Part shown: in pieces, positions 18,520 to 27,302 of the stretch
How positions within the stretch are numbered: the stretch's first letter is position 1
Layout: every line of letters begins with the position of its first letter
Source: Notoacmeibacter sp. MSK16QG-6
Lineage (GTDB): Bacteria > Pseudomonadota > Alphaproteobacteria > Rhizobiales > Rhizobiaceae
DNA: 64,000 bases
Direction: 5' to 3'
Assembly: GCF_024158145.1 (NCBI RefSeq)
Contig: NZ_JAMYXM010000001.1
Span: 806,001 to 870,000 of the forward strand
The notes under the pieces: model-generated
Databases searched by the model: none
Told to the model about the DNA's origin: nothing
Seen by the model: the letters and a program-made list of their open reading frames with translations, nothing else
Position numbers and translations under genes: made by a program

Positions 18520-19685
18520 GCCGCCCGAAATGCAGCCATGTCGCGTCCGAGCGCCGCGAGCGCACGATCCATCGCATCGCCAAGCGCGGCCTTCTGCGCC
18601 AGATGAAAAGCCGATCCGTCGATGCGGCGCGCGTCGGCTGCCTGTTTGACCATGAGTGACGCGAATTCCGCCGGATCGTCCGAGACCGTGACGTTGTGCG
18701 GAAGATGGGCGATACCGCGAAGCGAGCTGGTCGTCGCGACCGCAGGCATCCCCAGTTCGAACGTCTCGAGCGTCTTGAGCTGTACACCCGTCCCGGCGCG
18801 GCTCGCCAAGGGCACTATGCGACCACCGAGAAGGAATTCTGTCGCATCCTCGACCCGGCCGACGAAACGTATATTGGCCGCCGGCGAACGAATATCGCTG
18901 GGCATGTCGCCTGCGATTTCGACCGTGAAATCGGCAGGCAGGCAAGGCGCAACTTGTTGGAGGAACCACTCAAGACCGATCCTGTTCGGCGTCCATCCCC
19001 ACGAGCCGATCATCGTCGCATCAACCCTTGGCTCGATAGACGGTGCATTCACCGCCGCGGGCGTTACAAGCGGCAGAACCGTTGCGTCTTCAGCCGACAT
19101 GCCGAGCGCTTTTCTGTCGTCGTCCGTCAGGGTAATGAGATGGCTGGCCTGGCGGCATAGATCCGCCTCCAGCTCTTCCAGAAGCGCCGCTTCACGCCGG
19201 TACAGGGCACGTTCGAAAGCTCCCGACGCGGCGGCCGCATTCTGGCGCGCTGACTGGTGTTCGACATTATGAGCGATAAAGAGCGCGGGCCGGTCGCGGA
19301 AAAGCTCCGGATAAGCCCCTGCCATCTGCACGGAATTCCAGACGAACGCGTCGATTGGCGGCAAGGCCGCAAGCTCCGCCGCCAGTGACGAAGACGGCTT
19401 CTGTCTCAGTTTGGCGCTGGCGAAGGTGAGCCCGGTACGAACAGCTCTTCCAAGCCAACCGAGTTTCGTCGCCAGCGACGCGTTCTGCGTTCGAGCATCC
19501 ATTTCGCCTAGCACGATCATCCGATCGTCCTGCCGTCCGACAGGCTGGCCGGGCCATTTGTATCCCAGCACGGTGACGCGTTCGACACGTTCATCGAGCG
19601 CCGCAAGCATGGCGGCATTGGCCACGTCGAAACCACTTGCCGGTGTCTCTGGCGGGATCAGGGATGTCACGAATACGAGGTGCAT
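18516..19685 (-). CDS. GT4-like glycosyltransferase
   Basis: 389 aa from ATG 19685 (MHLVFVTSLIPPETPASG). GT-B plan: an N-terminal domain with 'ALFIAHNVEHQSARQ', and a C-terminal domain with 'GSWGWTPNRIGLEWFLQQV', 'IRFVGRVEDATEFL' and 'RIVPLASRAGTGVQLKTLETFELGMPAVAT', the usual donor-binding region of family 4 enzymes. Donor and acceptor are unknown. First gene of the minus-strand GT4-WecG-DUF6492 operon, coupled to the next gene by ATGA. Confidence 0.85.
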   Translation of the reverse strand: MHLVFVTSLIPPETPASGFDVANAAMLAALDERVERVTVLGYKWPGQPVGRQDDRMIVLGEMDARTQNASLATKLGWLGRAVRTGLTFASAKLRQKPSSSLAAELAALPPIDAFVWNSVQMAGAYPELFRDRPALFIAHNVEHQSARQNAAAASGAFERALYRREAALLEELEADLCRQASHLITLTDDDRKALGMSAEDATVLPLVTPAAVNAPSIEPRVDATMIGSWGWTPNRIGLEWFLQQVAPCLPADFTVEIAGDMPSDIRSPAANIRFVGRVEDATEFLLGGRIVPLASRAGTGVQLKTLETFELGMPAVATTSSLRGIAHLPHNVTVSDDPAEFASLMVKQAADARRIDGSAFHLAQKAALGDAMDRALAALGRDMAAFRAA

Positions 19686-19834
19686 ATCTTCAAGGCGCTC
19701 TTGCTGAAGGTGCTTTGATAGCCGCCTTCGGTTTGTAATGCTCCATTTAGATGAAAGTGCCGTTAACACGCGCATGAGTAGAGATATGTAAACAATTTTT
19801 AACTTTAGATTGCTCTACTACACGCTGCCTCGCC

Positions 19835-20893
19835 ATGAGGTTTTTTGAGTTCGGCCAGGGTTGTTGCAGTCAAATGGACCAGAACGGTGTTCTTAAGGAC
19901 GAGGAGAACGTCCCGCCGGTTTCGACCATCTTGACGCGATCACCCGATTTAAATGTCGAAGCGCCCGAAGTCATCGTCACCGTGCCGACCTACAAGCGCC
20001 CGGACCATCTGCTCAAAACGCTGCAAAGCCTGCGTGACCAGAAAACGAGCCGCCGCTATGCGGTGATCGTGATGGAAAACGAGGACGATAAACGGGAAGG
20101 CGCCCACGCAGCGGCTCCGCTGTTCGAAAGCGGGTCGCTGACAGGTTTGATCATCGCGGCACACCGGCGAGGCAATTGCGAGGCCTACAATGCCGGGTGG
20201 CAGACGGCGCTGGACACCTTTCCAAACTTTCGGCATCTGCTCGTCATAGACGATGACGAAATCGCCGAGCCGCGCTGGCTGGCCCGCATGTGCGGAACGG
20301 CCGAAACGCTGGAGGTCGATATCGTCGGCGGGCCGCAGAACCCGGTTTTCGAGAAAGACGAATACAAGATCTGGAGCCGGCACCCGGTCTTTCGTCCGCC
20401 CTACACGGAGACTGGGCCTGTGCCAGCTCTCTATTCGACCGGGAACCTTCTAATGAAGCGGCCGGTGCTGGAGCATTTCTCGCCGACTTTTCTCGATCTG
20501 CGCTTCAACTTCATGGGCGGCGGCGATTCCGATTTTTTAATGCGGGCGCGCAAATCCGGCTATGACTTCGGTTGGTGCGCGGAGGCCACCGTTCACGAAA
20601 CCATCCCATCCCGCCGTTTGCAGGCGGACTGGATCAGGACACGCTCCCTTCGCAACGGCGTCATTTCCACGCTGGTCGATCATGAGCGGCGGAAGGGTCA
20701 TGCCTTCGCCCGCGGACGGGTTCTGATGAAAAGCCTTGCCCTATTGGCCGCATCCCCCGCCAGGGGTCTGAAGGCCGGCCTTGCCGCCCGTTCCTTATCC
20801 GTCGGTCTATATCCCGTTCTGGTAGGCGCAGGGCGCGTTCTCGGCGAATTCGGTTACATGAATGACCAGTACCGCCAAGCCGAGAAGAACTGA
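19835..20893 (+). CDS. Family 2 glycosyltransferase
   Basis: 352 aa from ATG 19835; an ATG at 19874 is equally possible as neither has a clear ribosome site. GT-A fold: 'VIVTVPTYKRPDHLLKTLQSLRDQ' at the N-terminus, 'LLVIDDDEIAEPRWLARM' carrying the metal-binding acidic cluster, and 'FNFMGGGDSDFLMRARKSG'. Probably adds a sugar to the lipid-linked repeat. Its last 32 bases overlap the O-antigen-ligase-like gene, so the two are coupled. Divergent from the GT4 operon over about 150 AT-rich bases. Confidence 0.88.
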   Translation: MRFFEFGQGCCSQMDQNGVLKDEENVPPVSTILTRSPDLNVEAPEVIVTVPTYKRPDHLLKTLQSLRDQKTSRRYAVIVMENEDDKREGAHAAAPLFESGSLTGLIIAAHRRGNCEAYNAGWQTALDTFPNFRHLLVIDDDEIAEPRWLARMCGTAETLEVDIVGGPQNPVFEKDEYKIWSRHPVFRPPYTETGPVPALYSTGNLLMKRPVLEHFSPTFLDLRFNFMGGGDSDFLMRARKSGYDFGWCAEATVHETIPSRRLQADWIRTRSLRNGVISTLVDHERRKGHAFARGRVLMKSLALLAASPARGLKAGLAARSLSVGLYPVLVGAGRVLGEFGYMNDQYRQAEKN

Positions 20894-22196
20894 TCGCCAG
20901 ATCCTTCTCGAACTGACGAGAGGAGCCTGGCGTGATGGCACGCTGGCGACCATGGTGGCCTGCCTCATGCTGGCGGTCGCGCTGATCGGGTTTCGGCCAA
21001 TCGTTGTCGATTACGACCCGGACTATCTGACGCAGGGCGATCCGCTCAATCAAATGGGTTGGGGCGCCATGCTGGTGCTTTCGGTCGTTGCCGGCCTTTT
21101 GATGGCCGACGCCAGACGACTCTACGCGCTGGTTTCGCCATCCTGGCTGCTACTGATCGCCATGGTGCTGTTGAGTGTCATGCGGACGCCCGATCCGATG
21201 GCGGCTTTTCGCGGTGCGGTCTTCACGATAATCGGGATCGGGACTGTCATGGTCGTGCTGTCGCTTCCGCGCACCCAGGCTCAGATGGCGAGTGTTCTGG
21301 CATTTGCTGCGCTGGCTTTGCTGATCCTCAGCTATTTTGCGGTTTTTGCCTTTCCGCAGTCCGGCGTCCATCAGACCGGATATTTCGAGGATCAGCATGC
21401 CGGCCTCTGGCGAGGTATCTATCCGCACAAGAACGTCGCCGGGCCGGTGGCGGCCTGCACCCTATTTGTCGGCCTCTACCTCTTGCGGCTCGGCCGTCCA
21501 GCCATTGGTGGGCTGATCTTCGTGTTGGCGGCAATTTTCGTGCTGAAAACCGGGTCGAAGACGACGCTCGGACTGATTGGCATCACGGTTTTCATGGTTC
21601 TTCTGCCTACATGGACTGGCTTTCGCCGGTTTCTGCCAGCCATCTTTTTCGTCGCCGTCGCGGTGCTGACCGTCGCAACGCTCGGTATTGTCTTCATCGA
21701 GCCACTGAAACACTGGGTCAACTCGATAGCGCCTACCTTCAGCTATACCGGGCGGACAACACTTTGGGACTTCGGCGGCCGCATGGCGATGGAGCGACCG
21801 TGGACGGGATATGGCTACGGTAATTTCTGGCAGACGCCGCTGGTGCTCGAAGCCGAACCTCACTTCGACGAGAGATGGGATTTTCGACGGATCGGGGATT
21901 CTCATAGCGGCTATATCGACGTTCTCCTGATGGGCGGATTTCCGGCTCTTGCCGTCACACTTCTAGCCATATGGATAGCGCCCATGGCCGATTATGTGCG
22001 CGTCCCACAACTTAAACAGAACATCCTATTCGCCGACGTGATGATGATGATCGTCATCTTCACGGTGATGAACGCCTTTCTTGAGACCTTTTTCTTCAAC
22101 CGCGCCGACCCTGTCTGGATCTATCTGCTTCTTGGCAGTTTCGGCCTGCGGATTGCCTCGCGGTTTACGCTTCACGAGAATGGCGCACCGCGCTGA
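20862..22196 (+). CDS. O-antigen ligase/polymerase-like membrane protein
   Basis: 444 aa with about 10-12 membrane segments and the large periplasmic loop expected of the Wzy_C/O-antigen ligase family. The segment 'GLWRGIYPHKNVAGPVAACTL' holds the typical H-K-N of this family before the loop, and 'RPWTGYGYGNFWQ' with 'DSHSGYIDVLLMGG' carries a second conserved His-containing region. It would polymerise or ligate the polysaccharide exported by the flippase. Its start overlaps the GT2 end by 32 bases. Confidence 0.88.
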   Translation: MTSTAKPRRTDRQILLELTRGAWRDGTLATMVACLMLAVALIGFRPIVVDYDPDYLTQGDPLNQMGWGAMLVLSVVAGLLMADARRLYALVSPSWLLLIAMVLLSVMRTPDPMAAFRGAVFTIIGIGTVMVVLSLPRTQAQMASVLAFAALALLILSYFAVFAFPQSGVHQTGYFEDQHAGLWRGIYPHKNVAGPVAACTLFVGLYLLRLGRPAIGGLIFVLAAIFVLKTGSKTTLGLIGITVFMVLLPTWTGFRRFLPAIFFVAVAVLTVATLGIVFIEPLKHWVNSIAPTFSYTGRTTLWDFGGRMAMERPWTGYGYGNFWQTPLVLEAEPHFDERWDFRRIGDSHSGYIDVLLMGGFPALAVTLLAIWIAPMADYVRVPQLKQNILFADVMMMIVIFTVMNAFLETFFFNRADPVWIYLLLGSFGLRIASRFTLHENGAPR

Positions 22197-22265
22197 GGCG
22201 CGTCTTGCGCCGTCCGACCGACTTTGCCACAAGCGCTGGTGAGGCAACGAAAAGCGGAGCGCCAC

Positions 22266-23072
22266 ATGCGAATTCTGATGGTCGGATGCGGCAATATGGG
22301 TTTTGCCATTCTGAAAGCCTGGCTCGGCTCAGAAGCGATTTCGGCCGATGCCGCCGGCGTGGTTGAGCCTGGTGAGGCCGGACGGAACCGTGCCGCCTCG
22401 CTAGGCGTCGCCACATACGCCGAAGCACCCTCTCCCGAGACTTTTCCGGCCGATCTCATCGTCCTGGCGCTCAAACCGCAGATCATGGGTGACGTTGCCC
22501 CCGCCTACCGTCCCTACACCGAAAGCGGCGCGGCAATCATGACCATCGCCGCCGGTCTTCCGATCGCTTTCTATGAGGCCATTTTCGGTGCGGGAACGCC
22601 TGTTATCCGGGTAATGCCCAACACGCCCGCGGCCATCGGCGAAGGCATGATGGCCTTTATCGCCAATGCATCCACGACCGAGAGTCTGATCCAGCAGGCA
22701 ACGCAGTTGCTCAAGGCCAATGGTGCGGTCGCCGAGTTGAAAAATGAAGCACAGATGGATGCCGTCACGGCTATATCCGGTAGTGGCCCCGCCTATCTCT
22801 TTCACTTTCTGGAAGCGCTGACCGACGCCGGCGAAAAGATCGGACTGGAACCGGATATGGCTGCGCTACTGGCCCGGCAGACCGTCCTCGGCGCGGCAAA
22901 ACTGGCTGCCGATGGGGATGTCGAGCCCGCCGAACTCCGCCGTCAGGTAACTAGTCCGAACGGCACGACAGCGGCCGGTCTAGCGCCGATGATGGAAGGC
23001 GACCGACTGAAACTTTTAATGCGCGAAGTCGCTGAAGCCGCAAAACTGCGTTCGATCGAACTGTCGCGCTGA
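22266..23072 (+). CDS. proC: Pyrroline-5-carboxylate reductase
   Basis: 268 aa from ATG 22266. 'MRILMVGCGNMGFAILKAWL' is the NAD(P)-binding site. 'VIRVMPNTPAAIGEGMMAF' and the C-terminal 'MDAVTAISGSGPAYLFHFLEAL' are the ProC signatures, with 'RRQVTSPNGTTAAGL' at the substrate site. It reduces 1-pyrroline-5-carboxylate to proline. Monocistronic; a stem-loop follows at 23098. Confidence 0.95.
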   Translation: MRILMVGCGNMGFAILKAWLGSEAISADAAGVVEPGEAGRNRAASLGVATYAEAPSPETFPADLIVLALKPQIMGDVAPAYRPYTESGAAIMTIAAGLPIAFYEAIFGAGTPVIRVMPNTPAAIGEGMMAFIANASTTESLIQQATQLLKANGAVAELKNEAQMDAVTAISGSGPAYLFHFLEALTDAGEKIGLEPDMAALLARQTVLGAAKLAADGDVEPAELRRQVTSPNGTTAAGLAPMMEGDRLKLLMREVAEAAKLRSIELSR

Positions 23073-23097
23073 CTTCCCAAGCGCGGCACAACGAATA

Positions 23098-23132
23098 TGG
23101 CGGCCGCACCCGGGACACTGGGTAGGCCGCCA
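23098..23132. terminator. Stem-loop between convergent genes, possible terminator
   Basis: TGGCGGCC (23098-23105) pairs with GGCCGCCA (23125-23132), with an inner ACCC/GGGT pair inside the loop. It lies between proC and the convergent imelysin gene. There is no T-run on either side, so intrinsic termination is uncertain. Confidence 0.45.
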
Positions 23133-23162
23133 CGATTTGCTCAGGCCATGAATGCCGCTGAC

Positions 23163-24449
23163 TTACTGGAAGACAGCGTTCGGGTTATCGAGGCTGTCGG
23201 AGCCTTCCAGTTCGATACTGCCGAGATCGAGTGCGGCGATCACCCGCTCGATGGTCCGGGTCTGCGCGATAAGAGCATCGATAGCCGCCTGGACGCGGGC
23301 ATTGCCCTCTTCGTTTCCTTCGCCGATCTGCTGATCGTATGCCTCGCCGCCCTCGGCCTTGTCGGCAATCGCCTGCATCGCCGTCATGGTTTCTTCAAGG
23401 CGGGTCTGCATCTCTTCATCAAGAGCCGGATCTTTGGCTTTTACGAGGTCTGAGAGCGATGGGCCGGATACGGCCTCGCTACCGCCTCCCCCATAAGTGC
23501 CGAGATAGACGTTCTGAATGCCCTTCGCGTCATACAGATGGGAGTTGTGCGTGTTGTCGGAAAAGCAGTCGTGCTCTTCTTCCGGGTCGTGCAATAGCAG
23601 GCCAAGCTTCATGCGCTCGCCAGCCAGTTCTCCGTAGGAAAGAGAGCCAAGGCCTGTAAGGATAGCACGGAGCGCCTCGCCCGGTTCGCCGTCAGTCAGG
23701 TTTTTCCTGGCCGCGCCATCGGTTTCCCAATTGCCAACCATCTCTTCCAGATCGGCAATCAGAAGATCGGACGCCGCCTTCAGATACTCGGCCCGCCGTT
23801 CGCAATTGCCGCCCGTGCATTCGTCACCAGCAGCGAAATCTGTCGCCGGGCGCGAGCCAGCACCGGCATCGGTGCCGTTCAAATCCTGACCCCAAAGAAG
23901 AAATTCGATGGCGTGATATCCGGTCGCGACATTGGCCTCAACGCCACCGGCTTCCTGCAAGGTGTCCTGGAGAAGGGCCGGTGTGATCGTCCCGGCGTCT
24001 ATCGTCTCGCCGTTGAGTGAGAGGTTCGGATTGGCGATGATATTTGCGGTATAGGCTGTGTTGGCGTCGCTTTCGGTACCGTAGGACGCATCGACATAAT
24101 CGATCAGCCCCTCATCGAGCGGCCAGGCGTTGACCCGCCCTTCCCAATCGTCGACGACGGGATTGCCGAAACGATACGCTTCCGTCTGCTGATACGGTAC
24201 CCGTGCAGCGAGCCACGCCTCGCGCGCAGCCTGCAGGGTTTCATCGCTCGGTTTCTCGATCAGCGCATCGATCTTTGCGTCCAGATCGCGAGCAGTCTCA
24301 AGTGAATCGGAATATTTCGCCAGAGCGATGTCAGCATAGTTGGTGATAACCGCAGATCGGTCGACGCCGTCATCCGCCAGAGTTGGAGCCGCCGTTCCGG
24401 CAAGAAGAGCGGCGAGCAGACCCGCACGGATGGAGTAGCGATGGTTCAT
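23163..24449 (-). CDS. Imelysin family iron-acquisition protein (IrpA/IcmP-like)
   Basis: 428 aa from ATG 24449 with AGGA 6 bases upstream. Signal peptide about residues 1-25 (AGLLAALLAGTAAPTLADD). The imelysin-fold GxHxxE motif is visible as 'GYHAIEFLLWGQDLNGT'. It also has 'DCFSDNTHNSHLYDAKGIQNVYLG' near the C-terminus, as in the long IrpA type. These periplasmic or outer-surface proteins belong to iron uptake; imelysin (M75) peptidase activity is doubtful. Second gene of a minus-strand unit after the Cys-containing protein (23-base gap). Confidence 0.9.
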   Translation of the reverse strand: MNHRYSIRAGLLAALLAGTAAPTLADDGVDRSAVITNYADIALAKYSDSLETARDLDAKIDALIEKPSDETLQAAREAWLAARVPYQQTEAYRFGNPVVDDWEGRVNAWPLDEGLIDYVDASYGTESDANTAYTANIIANPNLSLNGETIDAGTITPALLQDTLQEAGGVEANVATGYHAIEFLLWGQDLNGTDAGAGSRPATDFAAGDECTGGNCERRAEYLKAASDLLIADLEEMVGNWETDGAARKNLTDGEPGEALRAILTGLGSLSYGELAGERMKLGLLLHDPEEEHDCFSDNTHNSHLYDAKGIQNVYLGTYGGGGSEAVSGPSLSDLVKAKDPALDEEMQTRLEETMTAMQAIADKAEGGEAYDQQIGEGNEEGNARVQAAIDALIAQTRTIERVIAALDLGSIELEGSDSLDNPNAVFQ

Positions 24450-24472
24450 GTCGATCCTTTCGAATAATGTCG

Positions 24473-25015
24473 TCAATGAAGAGTTCGGTGAGTTGAGCGA
24501 TGCAATGGAGACGGTGGCCCCCCTCTCTCGGCAAGAGACGCCGTCATGGCGGCAGAGACCGGCAGAAGGGTTCGGCCGACCATGCGTAGGCGCAGCGCGT
24601 AATCGGTGGCAGAGATCGTCAATTCGCCACAACGTAGCGGGCAGGACAGCGCCTGCGCGGCGATCTGACCTGTCTGTTCATCGCCATGTTGCGCAGCGGC
24701 GATGAGCGCCAGTAAAAGCCCCTCGTCGCGGCAGAGATGACGAATATCGCTGTTAAAAAACCGTAGCGGACAGCGCGCGCATCGGCCGAGTGTGCCGATT
24801 ATCCCGACCAGCCCGTCAAAGGCGATCCGGCCGTCGGTCTCGCCGAGATCCTCAAGATAAAGCGACCACGCCCCGCGCCATGCCGATACCTCGCCGGTCG
24901 CACAGCCCGAAAGACTGTTGCGGTAGCCCTCAACCACCAGCCGCTCCGCCGGTCGCGCCAGATATGTTTCGGCGGGGCAAACGGGTTCGCTCCGCGAATC
25001 GTCGAAACGCGACAT
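24473..25015 (-). CDS. Cys-containing hypothetical protein of the iron cluster
   Basis: 180 aa from ATG 25015, preceded by GAGG (25028-25025) at good spacing. No signal peptide or membrane segment is clear. It contains 'VCPAETYLARPAERLVVEGYRN', then 'GRCARCPLRFFNSDIRHLCRDEG' and 'SCPLRCGEL', giving about seven cysteines, several as CxxC or CPL(R). I do not recognise a named domain. It precedes the imelysin gene in one transcript under a promoter like that of the di-heme operon, so a role in metal handling is likely but unproven. Confidence 0.68.
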   Translation of the reverse strand: MSRFDDSRSEPVCPAETYLARPAERLVVEGYRNSLSGCATGEVSAWRGAWSLYLEDLGETDGRIAFDGLVGIIGTLGRCARCPLRFFNSDIRHLCRDEGLLLALIAAAQHGDEQTGQIAAQALSCPLRCGELTISATDYALRLRMVGRTLLPVSAAMTASLAERGGPPSPLHRSTHRTLH

Positions 25016-25050
25016 GAAGACTGACCTCGGCACCAATGCTGTTCCGGGCT

Positions 25051-25111
25051 TTGGTAAAATTTTCGATCAGTGGAGTCAAAGAGTCTAGTTTAAAATTCTT
25101 CCAGTCTGGAA
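25051..25111 (-). promoter_or_regulatory. Promoter and candidate iron-responsive operator, unit B
   Basis: Reading on the minus strand: CCAGACTGG dyad (25109-25101), an Irr-box-like pair TTTAAAA/TTCCAGT with 3-base spacer (25089-25105, plus-strand reading), then TTGACT (-35, 25079-25074), 17 bases and TACCAA (-10, 25056-25051). The ATG at 25015 is 36 bases beyond. A near copy precedes the di-heme gene. Conservation over two loci is the main support; the regulator is inferred. Confidence 0.6.
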
Positions 25112-25127
25112 GCGTCGCTGCCGGCGA

Positions 25128-26198
25128 TCAGAGTGCGAGAATATGATTGTCGAAAGCGATCGGCTTCAACTCATGATCGCCAAAACGGCCCGTCCCGCTG
25201 GACGTGAGAAAGCCGCCAGAAAGAGGCGCCACACCGCAGATGTCCACCCCCTCCTGAAGGCCGATCACCCTACCGCTGCCGGCATCGAGCATGATCGCAA
25301 GATCGCCATGCGGGGAGGTGATGGCGACCTGGCCCTCGTTCTGATTGACGCTGACCGATCCGACATAACCGTCAAGGCGGGGAGCAAGTTCGCCAAGATC
25401 GTATTCCCGCCGATCCTCGCCAAGGGCGAAAGAAAGGAGCAGCGGCGGACAAGCGGCCGCCTCGCCCTGCCACTGACAACCGACGAAAACCTGCCCGTCT
25501 TGGGTAATGTCCATATGACGGGTCGACAGGCGCGCCCAGTCTGGCGGAAGGGTGTGTTTCTCTTTCAGCGATCCATCGGCCACGTCGATAAAGGCAAGTG
25601 ACGGCTCCATAGAGGCCAGGTTCAGGATTTGACGGCCGAAATCCGGATGCGTTTCCATCCCGCCATTGGCGACGATCAGCGAGCGCCCATCCGGCGACAT
25701 GACCAGATCGTGCGGACCGACACCGTGGCTGGACCATTCGCCAATGCGCCGAAAGCCGTCTGTCGCATCGTAGAGGCCGAGGACACCGATGCCGTTTTCG
25801 TAGTCGTTCTCCGTCGCGACCAACAGGCGGTCGTCATCAATGAACAGGCCATGACCATAGAAATGGCGAGTCGGTGGACAGGCGAAGACTTTGGGTTCAC
25901 TGCCCTTCTGCCGATTGACCGCGACCGCAAATGTGCCGGGTCTTCTGGCAAAAGCGACCAGGTGCCTCCCGGTTGAATCGGCAGTGACATCGTGGCCCCG
26001 TCCCGGCAAAGCGATACGGTGCAGGAGCTCGCCTTCGCTATCGAGAATCGCCATGCCAAACCGCTCGCCTTCCATAAAGGCCGTGGCGAAAAGCGGGTTG
26101 CCGGTCTTCTCTGCGGTTGCTGCCATCGGCAGGCCAATCGTGGCTAGCGCCGCGCTGAAACCGCACAACAAAGTCCTCCGAGAAAGATCGGTCTTCAT
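25128..26198 (-). CDS. DUF1513 family protein (Tat-exported beta-propeller)
   Basis: 356 aa. Twin-arginine-like signal 'LSRRTLLCGFSAALATIGLPMAATA'. The mature protein has repeated blade-like segments ('LVVANGGMETHPDFGRQ', 'VNRQKGSEPKVFACPPTRHFYGHG', 'GRHLVAFARRPGTFAVAV') as in DUF1513, thought to be a YncE-like propeller. The family nearly always accompanies imelysins and di-heme oxidoreductases; it starts 3 bases after the second imelysin's stop. Probably a periplasmic partner in iron acquisition; mechanism unknown. Confidence 0.88.
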   Translation of the reverse strand: MKTDLSRRTLLCGFSAALATIGLPMAATAEKTGNPLFATAFMEGERFGMAILDSEGELLHRIALPGRGHDVTADSTGRHLVAFARRPGTFAVAVNRQKGSEPKVFACPPTRHFYGHGLFIDDDRLLVATENDYENGIGVLGLYDATDGFRRIGEWSSHGVGPHDLVMSPDGRSLIVANGGMETHPDFGRQILNLASMEPSLAFIDVADGSLKEKHTLPPDWARLSTRHMDITQDGQVFVGCQWQGEAAACPPLLLSFALGEDRREYDLGELAPRLDGYVGSVSVNQNEGQVAITSPHGDLAIMLDAGSGRVIGLQEGVDICGVAPLSGGFLTSSGTGRFGDHELKPIAFDNHILAL

Positions 26199-26201
26199 CC
26201 G

Positions 26202-27302
26202 TCAATCTCCATCGAGTGATGAAAAGCCCGCAACGAGTCCGATGGCGCCGGCGAAGCGTTCGGCAAACAGGCTCCGCAGACTGCGTGTGACGATCAGGAG
26301 GTAGGCGACGGGTGAACGATCCTTCTCGTCCTCCGCCAGTTTTGGCAAAGGTTGATCGATCCCGGATAAGGCGCGTTGCGCGTTGGCGAATTCGAACCGA
26401 ATTTCCGAAGAAAGGTTGCTGTTTTCGGTCGGTAAAAGGCGCTGCATTCCTGCCTCGTCATACAATTCCGACAAGCCTCCGAGATTCTGCGCAAGGGCAT
26501 CGCCAGTCAGCCCCGCACGCCACCATGCTGCGGCCTTCGGACGGGCCTTGTTCTCATCGCCGCCGAGAAACGGCACGATGCGCGCATCGGCGATCAGTTC
26601 AAGGCCATTGGTGAAAGTGCCAAGCAACGCACGAAGCGAATCTTCCTGCGTTCGGAAGTCGGCGTAGGCAGAATCGGGATTGGCGAAACGATTGGCAATG
26701 CCGCCGGGTTCTGACCATTCATTCGCGACCGTCGCCGCTGTCGCCTCGACCCGAGCCGTCACCGCTTCGGCAAACCTGCAGCGAAAGCTATCACCGTTTG
26801 CCGCCATCTCTTCGGCACCGGTACCGAAGAGTAGAAATTCCAGCGTTCCAAGGCCTTGCAGCGCAACGCTCTTCGCCGCCAGAGTGTCAGCAGCGGTGGC
26901 AGTTTCATCCTTTTTGGCCAGAACCCCCTGGACCTGCCGCAGACCGATGCCGCGCCTGTCCGGGAAAAAATAAAGCCGCTCGGCCGCGTTCTGATGCAGG
27001 ATCGGTCCGAAGCGGACCGTTTCCATTCTAGACCAGGCCGATACCGCTTCGGCAAAGGCCGCTCTCGTCTTCTGGAGTCTTTCGTCACCGGCTTCTGTGC
27101 AAAGTGCCTCGACGGCATTGCCCATGGCGGCGGCACGATCCTGAACCCTTCGGTAGCCGGGCCGAAAGAAATTCTCGACGGCATCTGTCAGAACGGCGCG
27201 TACCGCTGCATCACTCGAATCTGCCGCTCGACCGCTGGCGGGGACAAAGGGCATCGAACCGAACGCCATGATTGCCACAATGGCGAAAGCGCGAAAGGTC
27301 AT
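26202..27302 (-). CDS. Second imelysin family protein
   Basis: 366 aa from ATG 27302, which overlaps the di-heme gene's stop as ATGA. Signal peptide about residues 1-26 (FRAFAIVAIMAFGSMPFVPASGRA). Imelysin-like 'GLGTLEFLLFG' is present, but the GxHxxE His is replaced (QGLGTLEF), so the classical metal site is incomplete. Shorter than the imelysin at 23163 and only distantly similar. Middle gene of the di-heme/imelysin/DUF1513 operon. Confidence 0.88.
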   Translation of the reverse strand: MTFRAFAIVAIMAFGSMPFVPASGRAADSSDAAVRAVLTDAVENFFRPGYRRVQDRAAAMGNAVEALCTEAGDERLQKTRAAFAEAVSAWSRMETVRFGPILHQNAAERLYFFPDRRGIGLRQVQGVLAKKDETATAADTLAAKSVALQGLGTLEFLLFGTGAEEMAANGDSFRCRFAEAVTARVEATAATVANEWSEPGGIANRFANPDSAYADFRTQEDSLRALLGTFTNGLELIADARIVPFLGGDENKARPKAAAWWRAGLTGDALAQNLGGLSELYDEAGMQRLLPTENSNLSSEIRFEFANAQRALSGIDQPLPKLAEDEKDRSPVAYLLIVTRSLRSLFAERFAGAIGLVAGFSSLDGD

